The notes below the pieces were generated by a model that saw only the letters and a program-made list of their open reading frames with translations, did no database searches and was not told the origin of the DNA. From Acidimicrobiales bacterium (lineage in GTDB: Bacteria; Actinomycetota; Acidimicrobiia; Acidimicrobiales; SZUA-35): a stretch of 44,472 nucleotides of DNA. The stretch is from contig JAHDBV010000032.1 in NCBI GenBank assembly GCA_020630195.1, forward strand, positions 1-44,472. The letters are read 5' to 3'. How positions within the stretch are numbered: position 1 is the stretch's first letter; every line of letters starts with the position of its first letter. Position numbers and translations under genes: made by a program. This document shows positions 22,694 through 30,872 of this stretch, piece by piece.

Positions 22694-23257
22694 ATGACCC
22701 GCCGAGACGAGTTGTGCGACGCCGGGCTCGCCGTGCTCGCCGCCGACGGTCTCCGGGGCCTCACCCACCGCGCCGTCGACACCGAGGCCGGGCTGCCCCC
22801 CGGGTCGTGCTCGAACGTGTTCCGCTCACGCGCCGCGCTCCTCGAAGGCCTCGCCACCCGGGTGTTCGAGCGGCTCACCCCGGGCCACGACGAACTCGAG
22901 ACCGAAGCCGCGGCCGCACCCACCCGCGCGCAGTGGGTCCATCTCATGCAGCAGCTGGTCCGGCGGGTTCGGGCCCAACCCCACCTCCAACTCGCCCTGC
23001 TCGAGCTCCGGGTCGAGTCGACCCGGCGACCCGAGCTCGTCGAGCCACTCACGGCGGTCGTGCACCGGGCGTTCGAGGCCGACGTCGCGTTCCACGAGCG
23101 AGCCGGCCTCCCGGGTGGCCCCGACGAGATCGTGCTGCTCCACCTCGCCATCGGCGGGCTCATCACCGATGTGTTGACGCTGCCCGACGCACTCCCCCTC
23201 GACGACGTCGACGCCATCATCGAGCGGCTCGTCGACCGCCTCGTGTTCGGAGGCTGA
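22694..23257 (+). CDS. TetR-family transcriptional regulator
   Basis: The protein has 187 residues from ATG 22694. The longer open frame beginning at 22601 would run through the operators and is rejected. The N-terminal HTH reads RRDELCDAGLAVLAADGLRG, then LTHRAVDTEAGLPPGSCSNV and FRSRAALLEG, typical of TetR. The C-terminal ligand domain is helical (WVHLMQQLVRRVRAQPHLQL, IVLLHLAIGGLITDVLTLPD). Two near-identical palindromes upstream suggest repression of itself and of the divergent VOC gene. The trmL-like gene follows after three bases, so they share a transcript. Confidence 0.85.
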   Translation: MTRRDELCDAGLAVLAADGLRGLTHRAVDTEAGLPPGSCSNVFRSRAALLEGLATRVFERLTPGHDELETEAAAAPTRAQWVHLMQQLVRRVRAQPHLQLALLELRVESTRRPELVEPLTAVVHRAFEADVAFHERAGLPGGPDEIVLLHLAIGGLITDVLTLPDALPLDDVDAIIERLVDRLVFGG

Positions 23258-23260
23258 GCG

Positions 23261-23737
23261 GTGCATGTCGTGCTCGTCGCCCCGTCGATCGCTCCGAACA
23301 CCGGCAACATCATCCGGCTCTGCGCCAACACCGGCGTCCATCTCCACCTCGTCGAACCCCTCGGCTTCGAGTTGTCCGACCGGTGGCTCCGCCGTGGTGG
23401 CCTCGACTACCACGACCTGACGACGGTGACGACACACGCCGACCTCGGCGCCGCACGAGCGGCCCTGCCCGGCCGGTGGCTGCTCACCACGGCGCATGGC
23501 ACCCGCCGCCACGACGACGTCGCCTACGCATCCGACGACGTACTCGTGTTCGGCAACGAGCAGTGGGGCCTGCCCGACGACCTCGTGGCGCGGACGCCCG
23601 CCGAGCACCGCCTCCGCATCCCGATGCGACCCGCCAACCGGAGCCTCAACCTCGCCAACGCCGTCGCGATCGTCGTCTACGAGGCCTGGCGCCAGGCCGA
23701 CTTCGCCACCGACCACCTCGTCCCGGAGGACCGATGA
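23261..23737 (+). CDS. trmL: tRNA (cytidine/uridine-34-2'-O)-methyltransferase TrmL-like (SPOUT)
   Basis: The protein has 158 residues from GTG 23261. SPOUT-family motifs are APSIAPNTGNIIRLCANTG (motif 1), FGNEQWGLPDDL (motif 2) and IPMRPANRSLNLANAVAIVV (motif 3), the trefoil-knot AdoMet site of TrmL/YibK. It methylates the wobble ribose of tRNA-Leu isoacceptors in E. coli. Motif 2 usually reads GPExxGLP; here NEQWGLP keeps the Glu and GLP. It lies between TetR and a broken kinase gene, and its stop overlaps the kinase start by 4 bases (ATGA). Confidence 0.87.
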   Translation: MHVVLVAPSIAPNTGNIIRLCANTGVHLHLVEPLGFELSDRWLRRGGLDYHDLTTVTTHADLGAARAALPGRWLLTTAHGTRRHDDVAYASDDVLVFGNEQWGLPDDLVARTPAEHRLRIPMRPANRSLNLANAVAIVVYEAWRQADFATDHLVPEDR

Positions 23738-24197
23738 CCGCGCACCTCACGATCGTCGCCGGACCCACCGGCGGCGGCAAGACCACGACCGCCACCCGGA
23801 TCGAGACCGACACCGGCGCCCGACGACTCTCGGCCGACGATGCGATGTCCGCCGCATCGATCGATCTGTGGGACACCGACGCACGCGCCCGCATCGAAGC
23901 CGAGCAACGAGCGCTCGCATCCGAGCTCCTCCGCTCGGGTCACGACGTCGTCGTCGAGTGGGGCTCCTGGACCCGGGCCGAACGGGACGAACTCCGCGAC
24001 CTCGCCCGCTCGGCGGGTGCGGAGGTCACCCTGATCTGGGTCGACGCCACGCCCGAGGAGCTCCATCGACGGTCACCGAGCGGGGACGGGAAGAACCACC
24101 GATCACCCTCCAGGACCTGCGGCTGTGGGACACCTGGATCGAACGACCGACCACGGACGAGGACCCGCAACCGCCCCCGGGGCAGGAGCCCCGCTGA
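23734..24197 (+). pseudogene. Frameshifted P-loop kinase (AAA_33/zeta-toxin-like)
   Basis: The first frame from ATG 23734 gives LTIVAGPTGGGKTTTATRIE (Walker A at residues 10-18), SADDAMSAASIDLWD, ELLRSGHDVVVEWGSWTRAE and WVDATPEELHRR. The expected continuation VTERGREEPPITLQDLRLWD and TWIERP, ending at TGA 24195-24197, is in another frame. The break is at CGACGGTCACC (24067-24077), where one G would restore the frame. The complete protein would have about 154 residues, normal for this small ATP-dependent kinase family, whose substrates are usually unknown. Sequencing error remains possible. Confidence 0.75.
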
Positions 24198-24225
24198 GCC
24201 GTCCCGACGGCCCGCTCAGCGGGGC
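24188..24225. terminator. Bidirectional hairpin carrying both stop codons (kinase / ABC permease genes)
   Basis: GCCCCGCTGAGC (24188-24199) pairs perfectly over 12 bp with GCTCAGCGGGGC (24214-24225). The 14-base loop contains CGTC/GACG, which can extend the fold. The TGA of the plus gene and the TGA of the minus gene lie opposite each other in the stem. Confidence 0.65.
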
Positions 24226-24997
24226 TGCGCATATCGCCGGATCGCCAGCGGGGCGAAGATCCCGATGATCACGACGACCCAGATCAGCGTGTAGAGCGTG
24301 GCGTTCTGCAACGGCCAGGCCGTCGGCTCCGGCGTTCCCGGCGGGATGTTGCCGAACAACTCCCGAGAGGCCTGCGTGACGGACGAGACCGGATTCCACT
24401 CGGCGAAGGTCTTGAGCGGACCCGGCAACGACTCGGCGGGCACGAAGGTGTTGGCGACGAACGTGAGCGGGAAGATCACCATGAACGAGGCGTTGTTGAT
24501 CACCTCCGGGCTCGGAACGAGCAGTGCGAGGTAGGCCATGATCCAGCTGATCGCGTAGGCGAACACGAGCAACAGCAGGTAGCCGGCGAGTGCGTCGAGG
24601 ATCGAGCCCCGGATGCGCCAGCCGACCAACAACCCGGTCAGCGACATGATGACCACCGACATGACGTTGTAGATCACGTCCGACAGGGTCCGGCCGGTGA
24701 GCACCGCCGAGCGGGACATCGGCAACGAGCGGAAGCGGTCGATGATGCCCTTCTGCATGTCCTCGGCGATTCCCGCACCGGTGAAGGTGCCGCCGAACAT
24801 CACGGTCTGGGCGAAGATCCCGGCGATCAGGAACTCCCGGTAGCTCGAGCCCTGGATGTCGATCGAGTTGCCGAACACGTAGGCGAACAGCAGCACGAAC
24901 ATGATGGGTGAGAGGAGCACGAAGATCAGCACCTCGGGCACCCGCCGGATCTTGATGACGTTGCGGTTGGCGATGACGAGGATGTCGGTGACGGCGC

Positions 24998-25001
<4 letters not shown>
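24216..25001 (-). CDS. ABC-2 type exporter permease (DrrB-like)
   Basis: The protein has 261 residues with six predicted membrane spans. IANRNVIKIRRVPEVLIFVL at the N-terminus, GIFAQTVMFGGTFTGAGIAE, DMQKGIIDRFRSLPMSRSAV and PLTFVANTFVPAESLP are hallmarks of the DrrB / daunorubicin-type permeases. It pairs with the ATPase encoded immediately upstream (4-base ATGA overlap) to form an exporter in the cytoplasmic membrane. The substrate is unknown; the family often exports hydrophobic compounds or lipids. Confidence 0.87.
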
Positions 25002-25990
<989 letters not shown>

Positions 25991-25997
25991 GGGAGGC

Positions 25998-26032
25998 AAC
26001 GTAGATCGGGCTGCGGACAGCATCGGTCCGCA
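25998..26032. promoter_or_regulatory. Exporter promoter with candidate WYL-regulator operator
   Basis: TACGTT (minus strand, 26003-25998) is the -10 box of the exporter operon. TGCGGAC (26012-26018) and GTCCGCA (26026-26032) form a perfect 7-bp inverted repeat with a 7-base spacer, placed where the -35 region would be and 20 bases before the regulator's start. Confidence 0.5.
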
Positions 26033-26052
26033 TTTCGCGGGAACCTGGTGTC

Positions 26053-27021
26053 ATGCCGAACGATCCGACCGGACGGGTGCTCCAACTGCTGTCACTGCTC
26101 CAGACCCATCGGTTGTGGCGTGGCGGGGAGCTCGCCGAACGCCTGGAGGTGACCGAGCGGACGCTCCGCCGCGACATCGACCGCCTGCGTTCCCTGGGAT
26201 ACAGCGTCGACGCGGTTCCCGGTCGCGACGGGGGCTATCGCCTGGCGAACGGCGCACATCTGCCCCCGCTGTTGCTCGAGGACGACGAGGCCGTCGCCAT
26301 CGCCGTCGGGCTTCGCGTCGTGGCCGCCGCGGCGATCCGTGACATCGAGGACACGGCATTGCGCGCCCTGACGAAACTCCATCACGTGCTGCCCGACCCG
26401 CTTCGCCGACGGACCGAGGCGGTCGCCTCCGCCCTCACCGCCACCGAGTGGGAGGACGACGAGTCGGCTGCGGTGGCGGTCGAGGCGCTCGCCCTGCTCG
26501 GTCAGGCCTGCCGGGATGCCGAGGAGATCCGCTTCGAATACCGGCGTCGCGACGACGAGACCTCGAGTCGCCTCGTCGAGCCGCGCACCGTCGTGGCACG
26601 GGGGCGGCGCTGGTACCTCATCGCCTACGACGTACGCCGCGACGACTGGCGGACCTTCCGACTCGACCGGATGAGCGAGCTGCGGCTCGCCGGGCGGCGG
26701 GTCGAACCACGGCCGATCCCCGGCGGCGATCCGGCGGCGTTCGTCCAACGTTCGATCGACTCGATGCCCCGGCCGGCGACGGCGACGGTCTGGTTCGACG
26801 ACGATCGGGCCACCGTGGCGGAGCGACTCCCCTGGCTCGCCGATCGACTCGACCAGCGTGATGGGGTGACGTGTGTGGAGGTGGCCGCCGAGCGCGACGA
26901 TCAGCTCGTCGCCCGGATCGCCTCGATGGCCCGATGGACCTCGTTCCGGGTGGATGCCGACCCCGACGTCCACGCCGAGCTCACGGCCCTCGCCGACCGC
27001 ATCCGGACGGCGGCGGGCTGA
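26053..27021 (+). CDS. YafY-type HTH/WYL-domain transcriptional regulator
   Basis: This 322-residue protein starts at ATG 26053. The N-terminal winged helix is shown by GRVLQLLSLLQTHRLWRGGE and LEVTERTLRRDIDRLRSLGY, then GRDGGYRL. The WYL domain contains GRRWYLIAYDVRRDDWRTFR followed by LDRM (about residues 190-210), and a WCX-type C-terminal domain follows. WYL domains bind small ligands or nucleic acid. It is divergent from the DrrAB-type exporter, and the palindrome at 26012-26032 is the best candidate operator. Confidence 0.88.
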   Translation: MPNDPTGRVLQLLSLLQTHRLWRGGELAERLEVTERTLRRDIDRLRSLGYSVDAVPGRDGGYRLANGAHLPPLLLEDDEAVAIAVGLRVVAAAAIRDIEDTALRALTKLHHVLPDPLRRRTEAVASALTATEWEDDESAAVAVEALALLGQACRDAEEIRFEYRRRDDETSSRLVEPRTVVARGRRWYLIAYDVRRDDWRTFRLDRMSELRLAGRRVEPRPIPGGDPAAFVQRSIDSMPRPATATVWFDDDRATVAERLPWLADRLDQRDGVTCVEVAAERDDQLVARIASMARWTSFRVDADPDVHAELTALADRIRTAAG

Positions 27022-27036
27022 CGTCGCTCAGCCCGC
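27013..27036. terminator. Bidirectional hairpin carrying both stop codons (WYL / TauD genes)
   Basis: GCGGGCTGA (27013-27021) and TCAGCCCGC (27028-27036) form a perfect 9-bp stem with a 6-base loop. The terminal TGA of each convergent gene is the innermost part of its arm. Confidence 0.6.
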
Positions 27037-27900
27037 GGCGACGTCGGCGTCGGCCAGCTCGGATCGCCGCTGTTCGAGCCGTCCGTCGGTGACCACGGCG
27101 ACTCGGTGCATCACCCGCCGGTGTGGCAGATAGTCGTCGATGGCGTAGTGCTGGCTGCCCCGGTTGTCCCAGATGGCGATGGTGCCGGGGCGCCACCGGA
27201 GCCGTACCTGGTGTTCGGGCCGGTTGACGGCGTCGAACAACATGGTGAGCAGTCGGGCGCTCTCGGGTGCGGACATGCCGATGATCCAACGGGTGAACGA
27301 TTCACTCACGTTCAGATACGGACGACCGGTGACCGGATGGTGGGCGACGACGGGATGCACGGCGCTGCCGGCGTCGTCGAGCGCGGCCATCATCGCCTCG
27401 TTGCCGCCGCTTCGGTAGGCCGGCGTGCGGAACGCACCCATGTCGTGCACCGCTTCCATCTCGCCCAGTTCCGACCGCAGTCCCGCCGGCAGCGAGTCGA
27501 ACACGGAGAACATCGAGGCCCACAACGTGTCGCCGCCCACGGGCGGGAGGGTGACGGCCTGGAGCACCGAGGCGAACGGCGGCTCGGCCTTGTAGGTCAT
27601 GTCGCTGTGCCATTCCGCCGCATCGGGGCGCTTGTCGCCGCCCCACTCGAGCACGACGACGTCGCGATCATCCGGATGCGTGACATAGGAGTGGTGGTTG
27701 TTCACCACCGCGCCGAGGCCGCGGCCGAGCGTCGAGAGCTCACGCGGTCCGAGCGACGAGCCCTCGATGAACACGACGTGGTGATCCAACAGGCCGGCGT
27801 AGATGGCGTCCATCGTCTCGATCTCTGCGAGCGATGACGATTCGACACCATGAACGAGGGCGCCGATGGATGGGCTGAGGCGCTCGAATGACGTGCTCAT
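27028..27900 (-). CDS. TauD/TfdA-family Fe(II)/2-oxoglutarate dioxygenase
   Basis: This 290-residue protein starts at ATG 27900, eight bases after a TACGTT -10 box. Metal ligands are in EWHSDMTY (His98, Asp100) and RVMHRV (His265). GGDTLWASMFSVFDSLP, HPVTGRPYLNVSESFT and the 2OG-binding Arg region near the C-terminus complete the TauD pattern. The family hydroxylates taurine, alkyl sulfates, phenoxyacetates or similar acids, using O2 and 2-oxoglutarate. It is divergent from a LysR gene, a common regulator/target arrangement for sulfonate or sulfate-ester use. The substrate is unproven. Confidence 0.87.
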   Translation of the reverse strand: MSTSFERLSPSIGALVHGVESSSLAEIETMDAIYAGLLDHHVVFIEGSSLGPRELSTLGRGLGAVVNNHHSYVTHPDDRDVVVLEWGGDKRPDAAEWHSDMTYKAEPPFASVLQAVTLPPVGGDTLWASMFSVFDSLPAGLRSELGEMEAVHDMGAFRTPAYRSGGNEAMMAALDDAGSAVHPVVAHHPVTGRPYLNVSESFTRWIIGMSAPESARLLTMLFDAVNRPEHQVRLRWRPGTIAIWDNRGSQHYAIDDYLPHRRVMHRVAVVTDGRLEQRRSELADADVAAG

Positions 27901-27908
27901 GGTGGGTG

Positions 27909-27914
27909 AACGTA
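27909..27914 (-). promoter_or_regulatory. -10 box TACGTT of the TauD gene
   Basis: TACGTT on the minus strand is eight bases from the ATG at 27900. Confidence 0.45.
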
Positions 27915-27959
27915 GAGGTCGATCGCTGTCGGCGGTAGCGCTGATGTGGCATGGGGCTC

Positions 27960-27965
27960 TAACTT
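27960..27965 (+). promoter_or_regulatory. -10 box TAACTT, leaderless promoter of the LysR gene
   Basis: TAACTT is six bases from the ATG at 27972. It is divergent from the TauD promoter within a 71-base intergenic region that should also hold the LysR site. Confidence 0.5.
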
Positions 27966-27971
27966 CTCGTT

Positions 27972-28907
27972 ATGGCAGACGCGGCCCTCGATGCAACCCT
28001 GGGTGGCACCCATCGCCTCGTCGTGTTCGACGCCGTGATGCGGACCGGCTCGTTCAGCGGCGCTGCACGCGACCTCGAGGTCTCGCAGCCCGCGGTGTCC
28101 CGCCAGATCGCGATCCTCGAGGCCCGACTGGGGACCGAACTGTTCCAACGCCGCTCGGGCGGGGTCGTGCCGACGGAGTCGGCCCAGTCACTGCATCCCC
28201 GGATCGAGGCGGTCGTCACCGAGCTCCGGGCCGCCGTGGCGGCCATCGAGGACCACGCCGCCACGATCACCGTGGCGGCGCAGCCGGCCATCGCCGACAG
28301 CTGGTTCGCTCCCCGTCTCGCCGAGCTGCGGGCGACGGTCGCCCCCACCACCGTCCGCCTCGTGATCTTCGACCGCGACGCCGACCTCGAGGCACTCGAT
28401 CACGACGTGTCGATCCGCTTCAGCCGGGGTGCGCCTCGGGGCGTGCGATCGACGGCGCTCGTCGCCGAGACCGTGACGCCGTTCGCCTCGCCCGGCTGCG
28501 CGGCTCGACACGATCTCGGCGCGGACCGCGACCCGGCCAGCCTCGCCGAGGATGTCCCCCTCCTCCAGCTCGACCCGGCGGGCCGGGGGTGGCTGACCTG
28601 GTCCGAGTGGTTCGACCACCACGGACTCCGTTGGACCGCCCCCGGGGACGACATCGTGCAGCCGAGCTACGGGATGGTCGTCCAGCAGGCGCTCAGCGGT
28701 CGGGGCGTCGTGCTCGGCTGGCACACCGTCCTCGGCGACCTCGTCCGGGACGGGATGCTCGTGCCCGTCGGCCCGGCCGTGACCCGACCGGACCACGGCT
28801 ATCACCTCGTCTGGTCACCGGGGGGTGAACGACGCCCGGGCCATGGGCCCCTTCGACGGTGGCTCGAGACGACGGTCCACTCGCTCGACCACGACCGGGC
28901 GGGCTAA
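27972..28907 (+). CDS. LysR-family transcriptional regulator
   Basis: This 311-residue protein starts at ATG 27972. The winged HTH is clear: LVVFDAVMRTGSFSGAARDL, EVSQPAVSRQIAILEARLGT and ELFQRRSGGVVPTES. The C-terminal periplasmic-binding-like effector domain follows (TITVAAQPAIADSWFAPRLA, LVIFDRDADLEALDHDVSIR). It resembles GcvA/AmpR-type members. It probably controls the divergent TauD gene, and possibly the downstream peroxiredoxin-like gene, whose start is nine bases after its TAA stop. Confidence 0.9.
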   Translation: MADAALDATLGGTHRLVVFDAVMRTGSFSGAARDLEVSQPAVSRQIAILEARLGTELFQRRSGGVVPTESAQSLHPRIEAVVTELRAAVAAIEDHAATITVAAQPAIADSWFAPRLAELRATVAPTTVRLVIFDRDADLEALDHDVSIRFSRGAPRGVRSTALVAETVTPFASPGCAARHDLGADRDPASLAEDVPLLQLDPAGRGWLTWSEWFDHHGLRWTAPGDDIVQPSYGMVVQQALSGRGVVLGWHTVLGDLVRDGMLVPVGPAVTRPDHGYHLVWSPGGERRPGHGPLRRWLETTVHSLDHDRAG

Positions 28908-28916
28908 GAACGGGCC

Positions 28917-29561
28917 ATGCAGTCCGTTCTCGACCTCCGACGCGATGGCGGCGCCATCATCCTCATGACCTACCGGGGAGATTGGTGACCGTATTGCTGT
29001 GGCCAACTCGTGCGGTTGGCGCTGCGACTCGACGAGATCCACGCCGCGGGGGCCGAGGTGGCCGCCGTGAGTGTGAACGAACCCGAACGCCAGGCGGGCA
29101 TGTTCGAGCGGTGGAAGCTCGACGGCATCCGCATGGTCTCGGACCCCGGCGGTGAGGGGATCCTCCAGCCACTCGGCCTGTTCGACCCCGAGGAACGCGG
29201 CGGGATCGCCCTACCGGGGATGATCATCCTCGCCCCCGATGGCACCGAGATCTACCGCTACCAGGGGCGCGACTTCGCCGACCGGACGAACGACGACGAC
29301 CTGTTCGAGACCCTCGCCGGTCTCGACCTGCCGGCCGTCGATCCGGCCCCCTGGGTCCCCGAGGCCGAGGTACCGGAGGGGTTGCGGGGCTTCTTCCCGA
29401 CCGACTGGTTCATGCCGTACTTCCGGGGGAACTTCTTCGGTGCGGCCGCCATCGGCGGACGGCTCGAGGATCCCAAGGCCCGTGCCATCGCGAAGGAGCA
29501 TCGCCTGATGTCCGACGCCACCACCACGGCGTGGCAGGAACTCCAGGCACGGTCGTCGTGA
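28917..29561 (+). CDS. Candidate selenoprotein: AhpC/TSA-like peroxiredoxin with in-frame TGA (Sec24)
   Basis: The reading frame runs from ATG 28917 to TGA 29559, interrupted once by TGA at 28986-28988. Read through, it gives 214 residues: MQSVLDLRRDGGAII, LMTYRGDW-U-PYCCGQLVRL, EVAAVSVNEPERQAG, MVSDPGGEGILQPLGLFDPE and LAPDGTEIYRYQGRDFADR. Peroxiredoxin-like AhpC/TSA proteins read YRGDWCPYC here, so the TGA replaces exactly the active-site cysteine, leaving a U-x-x-C pair with Cys27. A SECIS-like hairpin follows at 29002-29020. Coding signal continues unbroken on both sides. TAAGAA, six bases before the ATG, overlaps the LysR stop. It is coupled to the methyltransferase by GTGA. Expected role: thiol/selenol peroxidase or disulfide reductase in the cytoplasm. 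A TGC-to-TGA mutation is the alternative. Confidence 0.8.
28986..29020 (+). promoter_or_regulatory. Sec codon and candidate bacterial SECIS hairpin
   Basis: After the UGA (28986-28988), GCCAAC (29002-29007) pairs perfectly with GTTGGC (29015-29020) around TCGTGCG. The first loop base is 20 bases past the UGA, within the spacing described for bacterial SECIS elements. If U29008 and G29014 pair, the loop becomes CGUGC with G as its second base, as the consensus asks. The lower stem is weak. Confidence 0.55.
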
Positions 29562-30190
29562 CCGGCGGCGGCGCCGAGATCGGCGCCGCCCGCCGGGCCC
29601 GGCTCCGGGGCTTCTACGAAGCCGAAGCAGCCGCCGGGACCCGGGATCGACTTCCCGATCGCCGGATCGATCTGCGGCGGAGATTCACCGAACGGGTCCG
29701 GGCCGACGGTCGACACCGTGTCCTCGACCTCGGCGCGGGGCCCGGGCTGGATGTCGCCGGCTTCGCCGAGGACGGCCTCGTCGCGGTCGGCGTCGACCTC
29801 GCCGTCGGCAACGGCCATCTGGCCCGGTCGCGCGGTGTCACGGTCGTGGCCGCCGACGTCGCCGCGGTGCCCGTGTTCGACGACGTCGTGGATGCCGCCT
29901 GGTCGTTGAGCGTGCTGATGCACCTCGACGACGCCGCGCTCGTCGCCACACTGGACGAGCTCGTGCGTGTCACCCGCAGCGGTGGGCCCGTGGTCCTCGG
30001 CCTGTGGCCCGGAGGCCGGGACGGCGAGGCGTGGACCGACGACGAGACCATCCCCGGCGAGCGGCGCTACTTCGAGCGCCGGCCGGCGCCGGCCATGCGA
30101 CGGCTGCTCGAGGACCGGTTCGTGGTCGAGGACCACGAACGATGGGACCCACCCGGCTACGACGTCTACTGGTGTCGGGTGCCCGACTGA
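29558..30190 (+). CDS. Class I SAM-dependent methyltransferase
   Basis: The protein has 210 residues from GTG 29558, overlapping the peroxiredoxin-like gene by 4 bases (GTGA). The AdoMet site is VLDLGAGPGLDVAGFA (about residues 58-73), then VGVDLAVGN (motif II), VVAADVAAVPVFDDVVDAAW and LSVLMHLDD (motif IV region). The N-terminus is helical (ARLRGFYEAEAAAGTRDRLP). The substrate is unknown. Translational coupling suggests it acts with the selenoprotein candidate, perhaps on a small thiol, selenide or metabolite, which is speculative. Confidence 0.75.
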   Translation: MTGGGAEIGAARRARLRGFYEAEAAAGTRDRLPDRRIDLRRRFTERVRADGRHRVLDLGAGPGLDVAGFAEDGLVAVGVDLAVGNGHLARSRGVTVVAADVAAVPVFDDVVDAAWSLSVLMHLDDAALVATLDELVRVTRSGGPVVLGLWPGGRDGEAWTDDETIPGERRYFERRPAPAMRRLLEDRFVVEDHERWDPPGYDVYWCRVPD

Positions 30191-30197
30191 CGCCGAC

Positions 30198-30872
30198 TCA
30201 ACCGAGATCGTCCAGCGTCGTGAGCCCGGTCTTCAACGCGAGCACGACGAGCCCGGCCCGGTCACGTACGTGCAGCTTCGTCATCGCCCGACTCACGTGG
30301 GTCTTGGCGGTGAGTGGTGAGACCACGAGCGCCTCGGCGATCTCGTCGTTGGTGAGCCCGCGCCCGACGAGCGCCACCACTTCGCGTTCCCGCCCCGTGA
30401 GGTGACGGAGCACCTCGTCGTCGACCGGTCGGGCCACCGGGCCGCGTTCGTCGAGCGAGGCGAGGAGTGCCCGGGTCGCCGAAGGTGTGAGCAGTGCCTC
30501 ACCCTCGGCCACGACCCGGATCGCGTCGAGCAGGACGTCCGGATCGACGCCCTTGTCGAGGAATCCGCTGGCGCCGGCCTCGATCGCGCCGACCACGTAC
30601 TCGTCGAGTTCGAAGGTGGTCAGCACGATCACCTTCACCCCGGCGAGGTCCTCGGCCGCGGAGATGTCCCGCGTCGTGGCGAGCCCGTCGCGGCCGGGCA
30701 TCCGGATGTCCATCAGCACGACATCGGCCCGGCCGGCCCGGATGACGTCGATCGCCTCCGTGCCGTCGTCGGCCTCCCCCACCACCTCGAGGTCGGGCGC
30801 CGAGTCGATGATGGCGGCGAACCCCGCCCGGATGAGCGCCTGGTCGTCGACCAGCACCACACGAATCGTCAT
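30198..30872 (-). CDS. NarL/LuxR-family response regulator
   Basis: The protein has 224 residues. The receiver domain is VVLVDDQALIRAGFAAII with phospho-acceptor Asp55 in VVLMDIRMPGRDGL, then TTFELDEYVVGAIEAGASGF. The C-terminal LuxR HTH is LTGREREVVALVGRGLTNDE, IAEALVVSPLTAKTHVSR. It is the last gene of the exporter / two-component operon and overlaps the kinase gene by 4 bases (ATGA). The palindrome at 33916-33937 before the first gene is a plausible binding site, giving autoregulation. Confidence 0.92.
   Translation of the reverse strand: MTIRVVLVDDQALIRAGFAAIIDSAPDLEVVGEADDGTEAIDVIRAGRADVVLMDIRMPGRDGLATTRDISAAEDLAGVKVIVLTTFELDEYVVGAIEAGASGFLDKGVDPDVLLDAIRVVAEGEALLTPSATRALLASLDERGPVARPVDDEVLRHLTGREREVVALVGRGLTNDEIAEALVVSPLTAKTHVSRAMTKLHVRDRAGLVVLALKTGLTTLDDLG

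Noticed and set aside
28917-28988. Reading the TGA at 28986 as an ordinary stop, leaving a 23-residue peptide and a separate gene from 29010.
   Set aside because: Both parts lie in one frame and together form a complete peroxiredoxin domain with the TGA exactly at the active-site cysteine. The fragment from 29010 would lack its active site. A point mutation is kept as the alternative.
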